This document shows positions 1-7,630 of a DNA stretch of 64,000 bases, one piece after another (positions within the stretch are counted from its first letter, which is position 1; each line of letters begins with the position of its first letter). Under the pieces are notes generated by a model, which was given only the letters and a program-made list of their open reading frames with translations, had not been told where the DNA came from and did no database searches. Origin of the DNA: Inquilinus ginsengisoli_B (GTDB lineage Bacteria > Pseudomonadota > Alphaproteobacteria > DSM-16000 > Inquilinaceae); assembly GCF_050434925.1 (NCBI RefSeq), contig NZ_JBNDJK010000001.1, forward strand, positions 3,720,001 to 3,784,000. The letters run 5' to 3'. The position numbers and the translations under genes are program-made.

Positions 1-946
1 TCGCCAGCTCGGGCTGATAAACCCGGCCCAGCTCCTCCGCCCCGGCATGGATATGCACCAGCCGCTGCGCCGGCACCGGCAGGTTCAGGAGGGTGTAGCC
101 GCCGGTGGTCATCTCGCCCAGCCGGGCGCCCAGCACCACCAGCAGGTCGGTGGTCTTCACCCGTTCGGCCAGCTTCGGGTTCGGGCCGATGCCGACATCG
201 CCGGCATAATGGCTGTGGTCGTTGTCGACATAGTCCTGGCAGCGGAAGGAAACGGTCAGCGGCACCTCCCAGGCCTCGGCGAAGGCCTGGATGTCGGCGC
301 GGGCCTGGGCGCTCCAGCCGCCGCCGCCGATCAGCAGCAGCGGCCGCTTCGCCCCGGCCAGCAGGTCGCGCAGCCGGGCCAGGGCCTCGGCGCCGATGCC
401 GGTCTCGACCGGGACGGCGGGGCGGGCGTCCGGCGCGTCGGTCTGCTCGACCAGCATGTCCTCCGGCAGCGCCAGCACCACCGGGCCCGGGCGGCCGGAG
501 GTGGCGGTGTAGAAGGCGCGGGAGACCAGTTCCGGCACCCGGTCGGCGTCGTCGATCTGCGCCGCCCATTTGGTCATCGACCCGAACACCTTGCGGACAT
601 CGACCTCCTGGAACGCCTCGCGCTCGAACATGTCGCGGCCGACCTGGCCCATGAACACGATCACCGGCGACGAATCCTGCTGCGCCACATGGATGCCGAC
701 CGAGGCGTTGGTGATGCCGGGGCCGCGGGTGACGAAGCAGATGCCCGGCTTGCCGGTGGCCTTGGCGTAGGCGTCGGCCATGTAGGCGGCACCGCCTTCC
801 TGGCGGCAGACCACCAGCTTGATCTCCGGCACGTCGTGCAGCGCGTCGAGCACGGCCAGGTAGCTCTCGCCCGGCACGCAGAAGATGGTGTCGACGCCGT
901 TCAGGCGCAGGGTGTCGACCAGGGCGCGGGCTGCGGTGCGGGACAT
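1..946 (-). CDS. ThDP-dependent enzyme, acetolactate synthase-like (partial, C-terminus off the left edge)
   Basis: Translating the minus strand from the ATG at 946 gives 315 codons that run off the window. The N-terminus MSRTAARALVDTLRLNGVD is followed by FCVPGES and a CRQEGGAAYMADAYA stretch that carries the conserved ThDP-activating glutamate of the acetolactate synthase/benzoylformate decarboxylase superfamily. FVTRGPGITN, a GRPGPVVLALPEDML segment closing the PYR domain and the start of the central TH3 domain (LLIGGGGWS) follow. The C-terminal PP domain with the GDG-N motif is outside the window. It diverges from the serine hydrolase at 1080. The family is secure; the substrate (pyruvate, sulfoacetaldehyde, oxalyl-CoA or other) is not determined. 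Confidence 0.88.
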   Translation of the reverse strand, partial: MSRTAARALVDTLRLNGVDTIFCVPGESYLAVLDALHDVPEIKLVVCRQEGGAAYMADAYAKATGKPGICFVTRGPGITNASVGIHVAQQDSSPVIVFMGQVGRDMFEREAFQEVDVRKVFGSMTKWAAQIDDADRVPELVSRAFYTATSGRPGPVVLALPEDMLVEQTDAPDARPAVPVETGIGAEALARLRDLLAGAKRPLLLIGGGGWSAQARADIQAFAEAWEVPLTVSFRCQDYVDNDHSHYAGDVGIGPNPKLAERVKTTDLLVVLGARLGEMTTGGYTLLNLPVPAQRLVHIHAGAEELGRVYQPELA

Positions 947-1079
947 GATGGCGACCGTTTCTTATGGGCGTTGCGCTGCCGGTCTAGCATGCGGCTTGCG
1001 CCCGTCCAACCCGCCCTGGTCTTGCCGCCTTGCCGCCCCCGTGCTCTAACGACGCCGTCCCCCGCGACGAGCCGTGTCC

Positions 1080-2090
1080 ATGAGCCTCGAGACCCTCGCC
1101 GACCATGCTTTCGCTCCCGTGGCCCTGGCCCTGGAGGACGGCCGGATTCCGGGTGCGGCGCTGGGCATCGCCACCGCGGACGGCCAGCGCGCGCTGCGCT
1201 GGGGCGGCGTCGCCACCACTTTGCCGAAGCCGGAGCCGCTGGCGCGCGACACCTGGTTCGACCTCGCCAGCCTGACCAAGGTCATCGTCACGGTGACCGA
1301 GATCCTGCGGCTGGTGGAGGAGGGGGTGCTGGACCTCGACGACCCTCTGGCCAAGCATCTGCCGGATGCGGCGCCGCTGCACGGCGCGATCACGCTGCGC
1401 CGGCTGATCGACCATTCCAGCGGCCTGCCGGCGCAGGAGCGGATCTATCTCTGGCCCGGTCCGGCCGACCAGCGCCGCACCGCGGTGATCCGCAAGCACT
1501 GGCCGGTGAAGGCCGAACCGGTCTACTCAGACATCAACTACATGCTGCTCGGCTTCGTGGTCGAGCGCTGGCGCGGCGTCGCCTTCAACCAGCTGCCGGT
1601 CGGCACCGGCCTGTCCTTCGCGCCGGTGCCGGCGCAGTCGGCGGCGACCGAGGTCTGCTCGGTCCGCAACCGGCTGCTGCGCGGCGAGGTCCATGACGAG
1701 AACGCCTGGTCGCTGGGCGGCGCCGCCGGGCATGCCGGGCTGTTCGGCACCGTCCGCGGCGTGCTCGACTTCGCGCTGGAGCTGCTGCGCGGCCGGCTGC
1801 TCAGCCCGGCGGCGATGGTCGAGCTGTGTGCGCCGCAATCGACCCCCGGCCGGGCGCTGGGGTGGGAGCGGCGCCATCCCGGCTGGAAGGGCGGCAGCCT
1901 GTGCTCGCCGCGCACCATCGGCCATCTCGGCTTCACCGGCACCGGGCTGTGGATCGACCTCGACCGCGGCATCGCCTGGACGCTCTTGACCAACCGGGTG
2001 CATCCCAGCCGCGAGGTCGACACCGGCATCCAGGATTTGCGCCTGTCGGTCGGCAACCGCATCGCCGCCCGCTGGCGCGACTGGGCCTGA
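1080..2090 (+). CDS. serine hydrolase, beta-lactamase/EstB-like family
   Basis: This 336-residue protein has a penicillin-binding-protein/class C beta-lactamase fold signature. The SxxK catalytic motif is SLTK at residues 64-67, and a YxN-type motif appears as YSD at about 149-151. A GTGL segment near residue 288 may be the third (KTG-like) element. A DHSSGLP segment typical of family esterases lies near 111-117. No signal peptide is seen, which suggests a cytoplasmic esterase or peptidase rather than a secreted resistance enzyme. The ATG at 1080 was preferred to the GTG two codons upstream. The gene stands alone, divergent from the ThDP enzyme. The YSD variant replaces the usual Asn, so catalytic class and substrate are uncertain. 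Confidence 0.82.
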   Translation: MSLETLADHAFAPVALALEDGRIPGAALGIATADGQRALRWGGVATTLPKPEPLARDTWFDLASLTKVIVTVTEILRLVEEGVLDLDDPLAKHLPDAAPLHGAITLRRLIDHSSGLPAQERIYLWPGPADQRRTAVIRKHWPVKAEPVYSDINYMLLGFVVERWRGVAFNQLPVGTGLSFAPVPAQSAATEVCSVRNRLLRGEVHDENAWSLGGAAGHAGLFGTVRGVLDFALELLRGRLLSPAAMVELCAPQSTPGRALGWERRHPGWKGGSLCSPRTIGHLGFTGTGLWIDLDRGIAWTLLTNRVHPSREVDTGIQDLRLSVGNRIAARWRDWA

Positions 2091-2234
2091 CGGTCCCGCG
2101 ATTTCCGATCATCAGGGTCCCGTGCCCCAAACCAACGGATAGGTTGGAACTCGCGGCGGGGGATTCCATTCTATGAACCGTAGCGCCGGACCCGAGTCAG
2201 GGCCGGATCGCTCCCCAAAACGAGGAGAAGGGTG

Positions 2235-2684
2235 ATGAGCAAGGCCTCCAATACACCGGTCGTGGACGCGCTGAAGCAGGTGCTGGCCGATACCTACGCC
2301 CTCCAGATCAAGACCCAGAACTATCACTGGAACGTGGAAGGCCCGCAGTTTCGCTCGCTGCACCTGATGTTCGAGGAGCAGTACAAGGAGCTGTTCGCGG
2401 CGGTGGACGACGTGGCGGAGCGGATCCGCGCACTGGGCGAGCCTGCGCCGGGCAGCTTCAAGGCCTTCTCCGAGCTGACCAAGGTGTCGCCGCCAAAGGA
2501 CGGGATCGAGGGATCGGCCATGGTCAAGGACCTGCTCAAGAGCCATGAGCTGCTGTCCGAGCAGGCCAAGGCCGCCCTGGCGGTCGGCGAGAAGGCGGGC
2601 GACGATTCGACCGTCGACCTGCTGACCGACCGGATCACCTATCACGACAAGACCGCCTGGATGCTGCGCGCCACCGCGGCGTAA
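2235..2684 (+). CDS. dps: Dps family DNA-binding ferritin-like protein
   Basis: The 149-residue product has the Dps four-helix core. A KTQNYHWNVEGPQFRSLH segment carries the ferroxidase histidine, and FEEQYKELFAAVDDVAERIRALG carries the conserved acidic ferroxidase residues at the dimer interface. Dps proteins assemble as dodecamers that oxidise and store iron and protect DNA in starvation or peroxide stress. The N-terminus is short with only one lysine, so DNA binding through an N-terminal tail is doubtful. A strong GAGGAGAAGG ribosome-binding site precedes the ATG at 2235, chosen over the GTG three bases upstream. The gene is monocistronic and followed by a hairpin terminator. Confidence 0.93.
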   Translation: MSKASNTPVVDALKQVLADTYALQIKTQNYHWNVEGPQFRSLHLMFEEQYKELFAAVDDVAERIRALGEPAPGSFKAFSELTKVSPPKDGIEGSAMVKDLLKSHELLSEQAKAALAVGEKAGDDSTVDLLTDRITYHDKTAWMLRATAA

Positions 2685-2710
2685 GCTTCCGGCATCGGTC
2701 GGAGACGAAA

Positions 2711-2740
2711 GGCCCGGACCCTGGTCCGGGCCATTTCTGT
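2711..2740 (+). terminator. hairpin terminator after dps
   Basis: GGCCCGGACC and GGTCCGGGCC form a perfect 10-base inverted repeat around CT, followed by ATTTCTGTT. It lies 26 bases after the dps stop and before the next gene, as expected for an intrinsic terminator with a modest T-tract. Confidence 0.75.
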
Positions 2741-2798
2741 TACGGCCGCCCACGGATCTACCGACCATCGGCATGCCGGCAGAGCGGGGAGGGGCGTG

Positions 2799-3314
2799 AT
2801 GCGGCGTGTGTGGACCTGTGGATTTTTGGTGCTGGCAGCGCTGGTCGGGCCGGCACGCCTCGCCGTGGCGGCACCGCCGGAGACCTTGGTTTGCCGGGCC
2901 TATTCGTACAGCGACCAGCGGGATCTGCTGGTCCGGAAGCTCAAGCAGGACGGGTATTCGGCCGAGCAGTCGAAATTCCTGATGTGGCTGTCCGACCTGA
3001 AGGCCCGCAGCATCAAGCAAAGCTGCCTGACCGATGAGGGCCGGCAATGCGGGACGGGCAGCATCAAGGCGATGATGCTGGAATGCACTCGGAAGCTTCT
3101 CGACGACGCCGTGGCCAAGGCCGGGATGACGCCGGCCTCGCCGGGGTTGGATGAGATAAAGCCGACGGCCCTGTATGGCAGGACCGAGTTCGCGGTTCGC
3201 GAGCTCCTGGCCCTGGCTATGCTGGAGGCGTGCTCCGCCAGCGCGAAGGAGCGGTTCTTCAGCCTGCCCCAGAAGGGCGATTGCCTGACGGACATGAACG
3301 CCACGCCGCCCTGA
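2799..3314 (+). CDS. small secreted protein of unknown function
   Basis: The ATG at 2799 follows a GGGGAGGGG ribosome-binding site. It opens a Sec signal peptide (MRRVWTCGFLVLAALVGP, cleavage probably after LAVAA), leaving about 147 mature residues. The mature part has six cysteines (in LVCRAY, QSCLTD, RQCGTG, LECTRK, EACSAS, GDCLTD), consistent with up to three disulfides in the periplasm. It is mainly charged helix-like sequence with no motif I recognise. The gene lies alone between dps and the permease. Coding potential is strong, but function is unknown. Confidence 0.7.
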   Translation: MRRVWTCGFLVLAALVGPARLAVAAPPETLVCRAYSYSDQRDLLVRKLKQDGYSAEQSKFLMWLSDLKARSIKQSCLTDEGRQCGTGSIKAMMLECTRKLLDDAVAKAGMTPASPGLDEIKPTALYGRTEFAVRELLALAMLEACSASAKERFFSLPQKGDCLTDMNATPP

Positions 3315-3375
3315 CGGGCGCTGTGGCGCCCGTCTTGCCGGAGAACGAGGTGCCGAGCTTCAGACGGCCTCGCCG

Positions 3376-3520
3376 TTACAGCACGAAATCGGCGGCGGTC
3401 AGCGCAGTGGCGGTGCCCACATCGATCGCGAAGTCCGCGACCTGGGCGCGGCCGGTGGCGACCAGCCGGTCCGCGCCGTCCCCGCCTTCCATGCGGTTCG
3501 TGGCCCGTTGCCGCCGAGCG
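3376..3520 (-). pseudogene. remnant of an RTX (haemolysin-type calcium-binding) protein C-terminus
   Basis: The minus strand encodes GGDGADRLV followed by AQVADFAIDVGTATALTAADFVL and a stop at 3376. This matches the end of RTX nonapeptide-repeat proteins: a GGxGxDxL repeat, an ADF segment and a terminal AADFVL. Just upstream a second LGGNG repeat (around 3500-3515) is read in a different frame, so the repeats are broken by an indel. There is no start codon with a ribosome-binding site and no type I secretion gene nearby. The third-position GC bias on this strand supports ancestral coding. I interpret it as the surviving tail of a decayed gene. Confidence 0.45.
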
Positions 3521-3605
3521 GCGGTCGTGGGCGGGCCTGGGGCGACATTCCTGGCGAAATGCTGTTTCATGCAGATCCGCATACGATCGTCGGAAGGGGC
3601 AGTTG

Positions 3606-5018
3606 ATGGTCGATATCGCCAAAGAAGCCGGCAGCACGCCGGCCGTGGAGCCGAGCCTGCACCGCGTGATGGGGCCCTGGCTGCTCTTGCTGTTCATCGT
3701 CGGCGACATTCTCGGCACCGGCATCTACGCCCTGACCGGGCAGGTGGCGAAGCAGGTCGGCGGCGTGGTCTGGCTGCCCTTCCTGGTTGCGTTCGCCGTC
3801 GCCCTGGTCACCGCTTTCAGCTATCTCGAGCTGGTGACCAAGTACCCGCGCGCCGCCGGTGCCGCGCTGTACACGCACAAGGCGTTCGGGATTCATTTCA
3901 TCACCTTCATCGTCGCCTTCGCGGTGATGTGCTCGGGCATCACCTCGGCCTCGACCGCCTCGCGCGCCTTCGCCGCCAACCTGTCGAACGCCTTCAGCCT
4001 CGGCCTGTCGCCCGGTGGCGTCACCCTGATCGGCCTGGCCTTCATGGCAGTGGTGGCGGCAATCAACTTCCGCGGCGTCGGCGAAAGCGTGAAGGCCAAT
4101 GTCGTGCTGACCGTGGTCGAGCTGACCGGCCTCCTGATCATCATCTGCATCGGGCTATGGGCGATCGGGATGGGCCAGGGCGACGTCTCGCGCGTCACCC
4201 AGTTCGGCACTGCCGATCGCGGCGTGTTCTGGTCGGTGATCGCGGCCACCACGCTGGCCTTCTTCGCCATGGTCGGCTTCGAGGATTCGGTCAACATGGC
4301 CGAGGAGTGCCGCGAGCCGAGCAGCATCTTCCCGAAGGTGCTGCTGGCCGGGCTGTTCATCACCGGTGCGATCTATGTGCTGGTCTCGATCTCGGCCATC
4401 ACCCTGGTGGCGCCGGAGCAGTTGGGCGAGGGCGAGACGCCGCTGCTCCAGGTGGTGCAGGCCGGCGCGCCCGGCTTCCCGCTCGAGATCTTCGGCTTCA
4501 TCACCATGTTCGCGGTCGCCAACAGCGCCCTGATCAACATGCTGATGGCCAGCCGGCTGGTCTACGGCATGAGCCGCGAGCGGGTGCTGCCCAGCGTTCT
4601 GGGTAAGGTCCACGCCACGCGGCGCACGCCCTATCTGGCCATCGGCTTCACCACCCTCCTGGCCTTCGGCCTGATCGGCTTCGTCGGCGGCGTCCCGGCG
4701 CTGGGCGGCACCACGGCGCTGCTGCTGCTCTGCGTCTTCACCGTGGTCAATGTCGCCGTGCTGGTGCTGCGCCGCGACCCGGTCGAGCACAGCCATTTCC
4801 GCACCCCGACCTTCCTGCCGGTGGTGGGCGCCGTCACCTGCGCCTTCCTCGCCAGCCCCTGGACCGGGCGCAACCCGGAGCAATATGCTATCGCCGGTGT
4901 CCTGCTGGCGATCGGCGTCGGGCTGTGGGTCGTGACCGTGCTGATCAACCGCGCCACCGGTCAGACCGCCGCGGACCCGGCGATGAAGGATATCGGCGGA
5001 CGTGGGCCGGTGAACTAG
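3606..5018 (+). CDS. APC superfamily amino acid permease
   Basis: The 470-residue integral membrane protein has about 12 hydrophobic segments. TM1 carries the APC signature IVGDILGTGIYALTGQ, whose GTG unwound region contacts the substrate backbone. The sequence resembles cationic amino acid/polyamine permeases (APA and CAT groups), with AFFAMVGFEDSVNMAEECREP in the TM6-loop region. It should move an amino acid or amine across the inner membrane. The ATG at 3606 is preferred to a TTG one codon earlier; GGAAGGGG lies upstream. Its TAG stop overlaps the stop of the convergent ArsR gene by three bases. The substrate cannot be assigned. Confidence 0.85.
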   Translation: MVDIAKEAGSTPAVEPSLHRVMGPWLLLLFIVGDILGTGIYALTGQVAKQVGGVVWLPFLVAFAVALVTAFSYLELVTKYPRAAGAALYTHKAFGIHFITFIVAFAVMCSGITSASTASRAFAANLSNAFSLGLSPGGVTLIGLAFMAVVAAINFRGVGESVKANVVLTVVELTGLLIIICIGLWAIGMGQGDVSRVTQFGTADRGVFWSVIAATTLAFFAMVGFEDSVNMAEECREPSSIFPKVLLAGLFITGAIYVLVSISAITLVAPEQLGEGETPLLQVVQAGAPGFPLEIFGFITMFAVANSALINMLMASRLVYGMSRERVLPSVLGKVHATRRTPYLAIGFTTLLAFGLIGFVGGVPALGGTTALLLLCVFTVVNVAVLVLRRDPVEHSHFRTPTFLPVVGAVTCAFLASPWTGRNPEQYAIAGVLLAIGVGLWVVTVLINRATGQTAADPAMKDIGGRGPVN

Positions 5019-5356
5019 GAGGAGGGGTCGTCCGTCGCCGTGGCGAGATAGTCGCCGAGCCGGTCGAGCTTGCGGTCCCAGCTCAGCCGCCGGTCGCTGA
5101 GCCATTGCTCGGCCGTGTGCAGCGCCGCCGGCTCGATCCGGCAGGTGCGCACGCGGCCGACCTTCTCCGACCGCACCAGGCCGCTGGCCTCCAGCACCGC
5201 CAGGTGCTGGACCACGGCCGACAGCGACATCGCGAAGGGCTTGGCCAGCTCGCTGACCGAGGCCGGGCCGCGGCTCAGCCGCTCCACCATCACCCGCCGG
5301 CTGGGGTCGGCCAGGGCCTGGAACATCAGGTCGAGCGGCTGCGGATGCTGAAGCAT
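5015..5356 (-). CDS. ArsR-family winged-helix transcriptional regulator
   Basis: The 113-residue protein is a compact ArsR-type winged helix. ALADPSRRVMVERLSRGPASVSELA leads to a recognition helix region MSLSAVVQHLAVLEASGLV and a wing RSEKVGRVRTCRIEP. No cysteine pair of metal-sensing ArsR/SmtB members is present. It belongs to the metal-free subgroup often paired with AHSA1/SRPBCC proteins, but no such partner is next to it. It is convergent with the permease, and its stop codon overlaps the permease stop. The gene upstream on the same strand is the ABC permease region, 37 bases away and running in parallel. Its targets are unknown. Confidence 0.85.
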   Translation of the reverse strand: MLQHPQPLDLMFQALADPSRRVMVERLSRGPASVSELAKPFAMSLSAVVQHLAVLEASGLVRSEKVGRVRTCRIEPAALHTAEQWLSDRRLSWDRKLDRLGDYLATATDDPSS

Positions 5357-5393
5357 GTGCTTCAGTACGACCGATCGGCCGGTACCGGCAAGG

Positions 5394-6206
5394 TCAGCGC
5401 CGGGCCCGCATCCTTTCGCCGCGGCGGCGCAGCGCCTCGATCGCGACCAGCATCAGGGTCGAGACCACGATCAGCACGCTGGCGGCGGCGGTGATGGTCG
5501 GGCTGATGCTCTCGCGGATGCCGTTGAACATCTCGCGCGGCAGGGTGCGCTGGCCCGGCCCCGCCAGCAGCAGCGCCACCACCACCTCGTCGAAGGAGGT
5601 GACGAAGGCGAACAGCGCCCCCGACACCACGCCGGGCAGGATCAGCGGCAGCGTCACCTGGAAGAACACGGTGGTCGGCCGGGCGCCGAGGCTGGAGGCG
5701 GCGCGCGGCAGGTTGCGGTCCAGCCCCTGCAGCGTGGCGCCGACGGTGATCACCACGAAGGGCGCAGCCAGCGCCGTGTGCGCCAGGATCAGCCCGGCAT
5801 AGCTGTTGGTCAGCCCGACCGCGGCGAAGGCGAAGTACAGGCCGACGGCCACGATCACCACCGGCACGATCATCGGCGACAGCAGCAGGCCGGTCAGCAG
5901 CCCGCGGAAGCGCAGCGGCGCGTGGTTCAGCCCCAGCGCCGCCGGGATGCCCAGCGCCGTCGCCAGCACCGTGGTGGCGCCGCCGACGATCAGGCTGTTG
6001 GCCAGCGCCCCCATCCAGCGCTCGGAGCTGAAGAACTCCTCGAACCAGCGCAGCGACACGCCGTCCAGCGGATAGACCAGGAATGACCCGCCATTGAAGG
6101 ACAGCGGCATGATCGCCAGAATCGGTGCGATCAGGAACAGCAGGGTCGCGCCGCCGGTCAGCCACAGCAGCACGCGCCAGAAGGCCAGGCTTTCGAAGAT
6201 CCTCAT
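5394..6206 (-). CDS. ABC transporter permease, PotC-like (spermidine/putrescine type)
   Basis: The 270-residue inner-membrane permease has about six TM segments. A C-terminal EAA loop reads RAASSLGARPTTVFFQVTLPLILPG, the coupling helix that docks on an ATPase. The sequence FVTSFDEVVVALLLAG is typical of PotC/YdcV permeases. Its ATG lies five bases after the stop of the PotB-like permease, so the two are translationally linked. It is the last gene of an operon SDR-SBP-permease-permease. No ATP-binding subunit follows: the next gene is the ArsR regulator. The substrate is probably a polyamine or similar cation by family, which is an inference. Confidence 0.88.
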   Translation of the reverse strand: MRIFESLAFWRVLLWLTGGATLLFLIAPILAIMPLSFNGGSFLVYPLDGVSLRWFEEFFSSERWMGALANSLIVGGATTVLATALGIPAALGLNHAPLRFRGLLTGLLLSPMIVPVVIVAVGLYFAFAAVGLTNSYAGLILAHTALAAPFVVITVGATLQGLDRNLPRAASSLGARPTTVFFQVTLPLILPGVVSGALFAFVTSFDEVVVALLLAGPGQRTLPREMFNGIRESISPTITAAASVLIVVSTLMLVAIEALRRRGERMRARR

Positions 6207-6211
6207 GGCGG

Positions 6212-7450
6212 TCAGCCCAGCCGCATGCGGTCGGCGCCCACCAGCCGGGCATAGACCGCGTAGAGGGCGAGGGTGGCGACCAGCAGCAGCAGGCCGAGGG
6301 CCGAGGCCATGCCCCAGTTGACCGTGCTGGTGGTGTAGAAGGCGATGAACCAGCTGATCATCTGGTCCGCCGGCCCACCGACCAGCGCCGGGGTGATGTA
6401 GTAGCCCAGCGCCAGGATGAAGACCAGCAGGGCACCGGCGCCGATCCCCGGCAGGGTCTGCGGCAGGTAGACCCGCAGGAAGGCGCCGACCGGCCGGGCG
6501 CCGAGCGAATAGGCGGCGCGCAGATGCGCCGGCGGGATCGAGCGCATGACGCTGTACAGCGGCAGGATCATATAGGGCAGCAGCACATGGGTCATGGCGA
6601 TCAGCACGCCGACCCGGTTGTAGACCAGCTGCAGCGGTTCCCCGACCAGCCCGAGCCCGGTCAGGATCTCGTTGACCACGCCGTTGGTCTGCAGCAGCAC
6701 CACCCAGGCGGTGGTGCGGACCAGCAGCGAGGTCCAGAACGGCAGCAGCACCAGGATCATCAGGATGTTGGCGATGCGCGGCGGCCGGGTCGCCAGCAGA
6801 TAGGCGACGGGGAAGCCGATCACCAGGCACAGCGCGGTGACCGACAGCGCGACCAGGAAGGTGCGCAGGAACACGTCGCGATAGATCGCCTCGTCGGGCG
6901 GGGACTGCAGGACCGCCCCGGCGGCGTCGCGGCGCAGGTCCAGCGCGGCCAGCAGGTAGAAATCGGTGGTCGGCCCGGCGGCGCGGGCGATCGCGCCCCA
7001 GATCTCGGTCTGGCCCCAGACCGGATCGAGCGCCGTCAGCGTCTCCCGCCAGTTGCCCTGCGGTTGGTCGGGCAGCTTGCGCGCGGTGTTGGTGATGACC
7101 GTGCGGTAGCCGTTGCGGTCGTAGTTCAGCCGCCGGGCGGCGGCCGGCAGGGACTTGTCGGCACGGGCCTGGGCCAGGTCGGCGGCCAGCGCGGCGAAGG
7201 CCGGCTCGCCCGGCAGCCCGTCGCCCTGCCAGCCGGCCAGGGCGGCGACGGTGCGCGGCATGATCGGGCCCACGTCGCGGTCGTCGACGGCGCGCCACAG
7301 CATGCCGCCGATCGGCGCCACGAACACCAGCAGCAGGAAGGCGACCAGCGGCGCCAGCAGCAGCCAAGCCTCGATCCGCCGTCGCCTCCCGGCCCGCCGC
7401 AACGACCGGCGGATGGTGCCGCCGTCCTCGGCGAGGGTCGCGCTCACCAT
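6212..7450 (-). CDS. ABC transporter permease, PotB-like with a large periplasmic insertion
   Basis: The 412-residue permease is longer than typical PotB (about 275-300). TM1 (IEAWLLLAPLVAFLLLVFVAP) is separated from the rest by a soluble stretch of about 140 residues (roughly 55-190), where family members have a short loop. This extended-loop form is known in a subgroup of polyamine-type permeases. The EAA loop is LRAAYSLGARPVGAFLRVYLPQTLPG. The C-terminal motif region ends GLLLLVATLALYAVYARLVG. It lies between the SBP and the PotC-like permease. A repeat and hairpin region of about 180 bases separates it from the SBP. Confidence 0.87.
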   Translation of the reverse strand: MVSATLAEDGGTIRRSLRRAGRRRRIEAWLLLAPLVAFLLLVFVAPIGGMLWRAVDDRDVGPIMPRTVAALAGWQGDGLPGEPAFAALAADLAQARADKSLPAAARRLNYDRNGYRTVITNTARKLPDQPQGNWRETLTALDPVWGQTEIWGAIARAAGPTTDFYLLAALDLRRDAAGAVLQSPPDEAIYRDVFLRTFLVALSVTALCLVIGFPVAYLLATRPPRIANILMILVLLPFWTSLLVRTTAWVVLLQTNGVVNEILTGLGLVGEPLQLVYNRVGVLIAMTHVLLPYMILPLYSVMRSIPPAHLRAAYSLGARPVGAFLRVYLPQTLPGIGAGALLVFILALGYYITPALVGGPADQMISWFIAFYTTSTVNWGMASALGLLLLVATLALYAVYARLVGADRMRLG

Positions 7451-7460
7451 CGTTCGGTTC

Positions 7461-7588
7461 TCCCCCTCCCCTTGCGGGAGGGGGGCGGGGGGAGGGGGCT
7501 GTCGATCGAAGAGAGCCAGCCCGACCGGATCGAGTACACTTGCGGCGCAAGACCCCTCCTCCTACCCCCTCCCGCAAGGGGAGGGGGA
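7461..7588. repeat. inverted pair of CCCCCTCCCGCAAGGGGAGG palindromic units
   Basis: A 24-base unit at 7461-7484 is the exact reverse complement of 7565-7588. Each unit is itself an imperfect hairpin around GCAAGG/CCTTGC. Together they bracket about 80 bases, resembling a REP/BIME-type element. It lies inside the ABC operon between SBP and permease genes. Confidence 0.8.
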
Positions 7589-7606
7589 GGATAGAAGGAG
7601 CGGCCG

Positions 7607-7622
7607 CCCCGAAGCTTCGGGG
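7607..7622. terminator. strong hairpin just downstream of the SBP gene (attenuator-like)
   Basis: CCCCGAAGCTTCGGGG is a perfect 16-base palindrome starting nine bases past the SBP stop on the minus strand. It lacks a T-run. In ABC importer operons such hairpins often trim or stabilise the 3' end of the SBP message so the SBP is made in excess over permeases. That role here is an inference. Confidence 0.5.
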
Positions 7623-7630
7623 CCATCCGC

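Noticed and set aside
7444..7626. Sixty-codon frame across the repeat between SBP and permease
   Set aside because: Its Pro/Arg-rich translation simply reads the palindromic repeat; no ribosome-binding site and no homology-like pattern.
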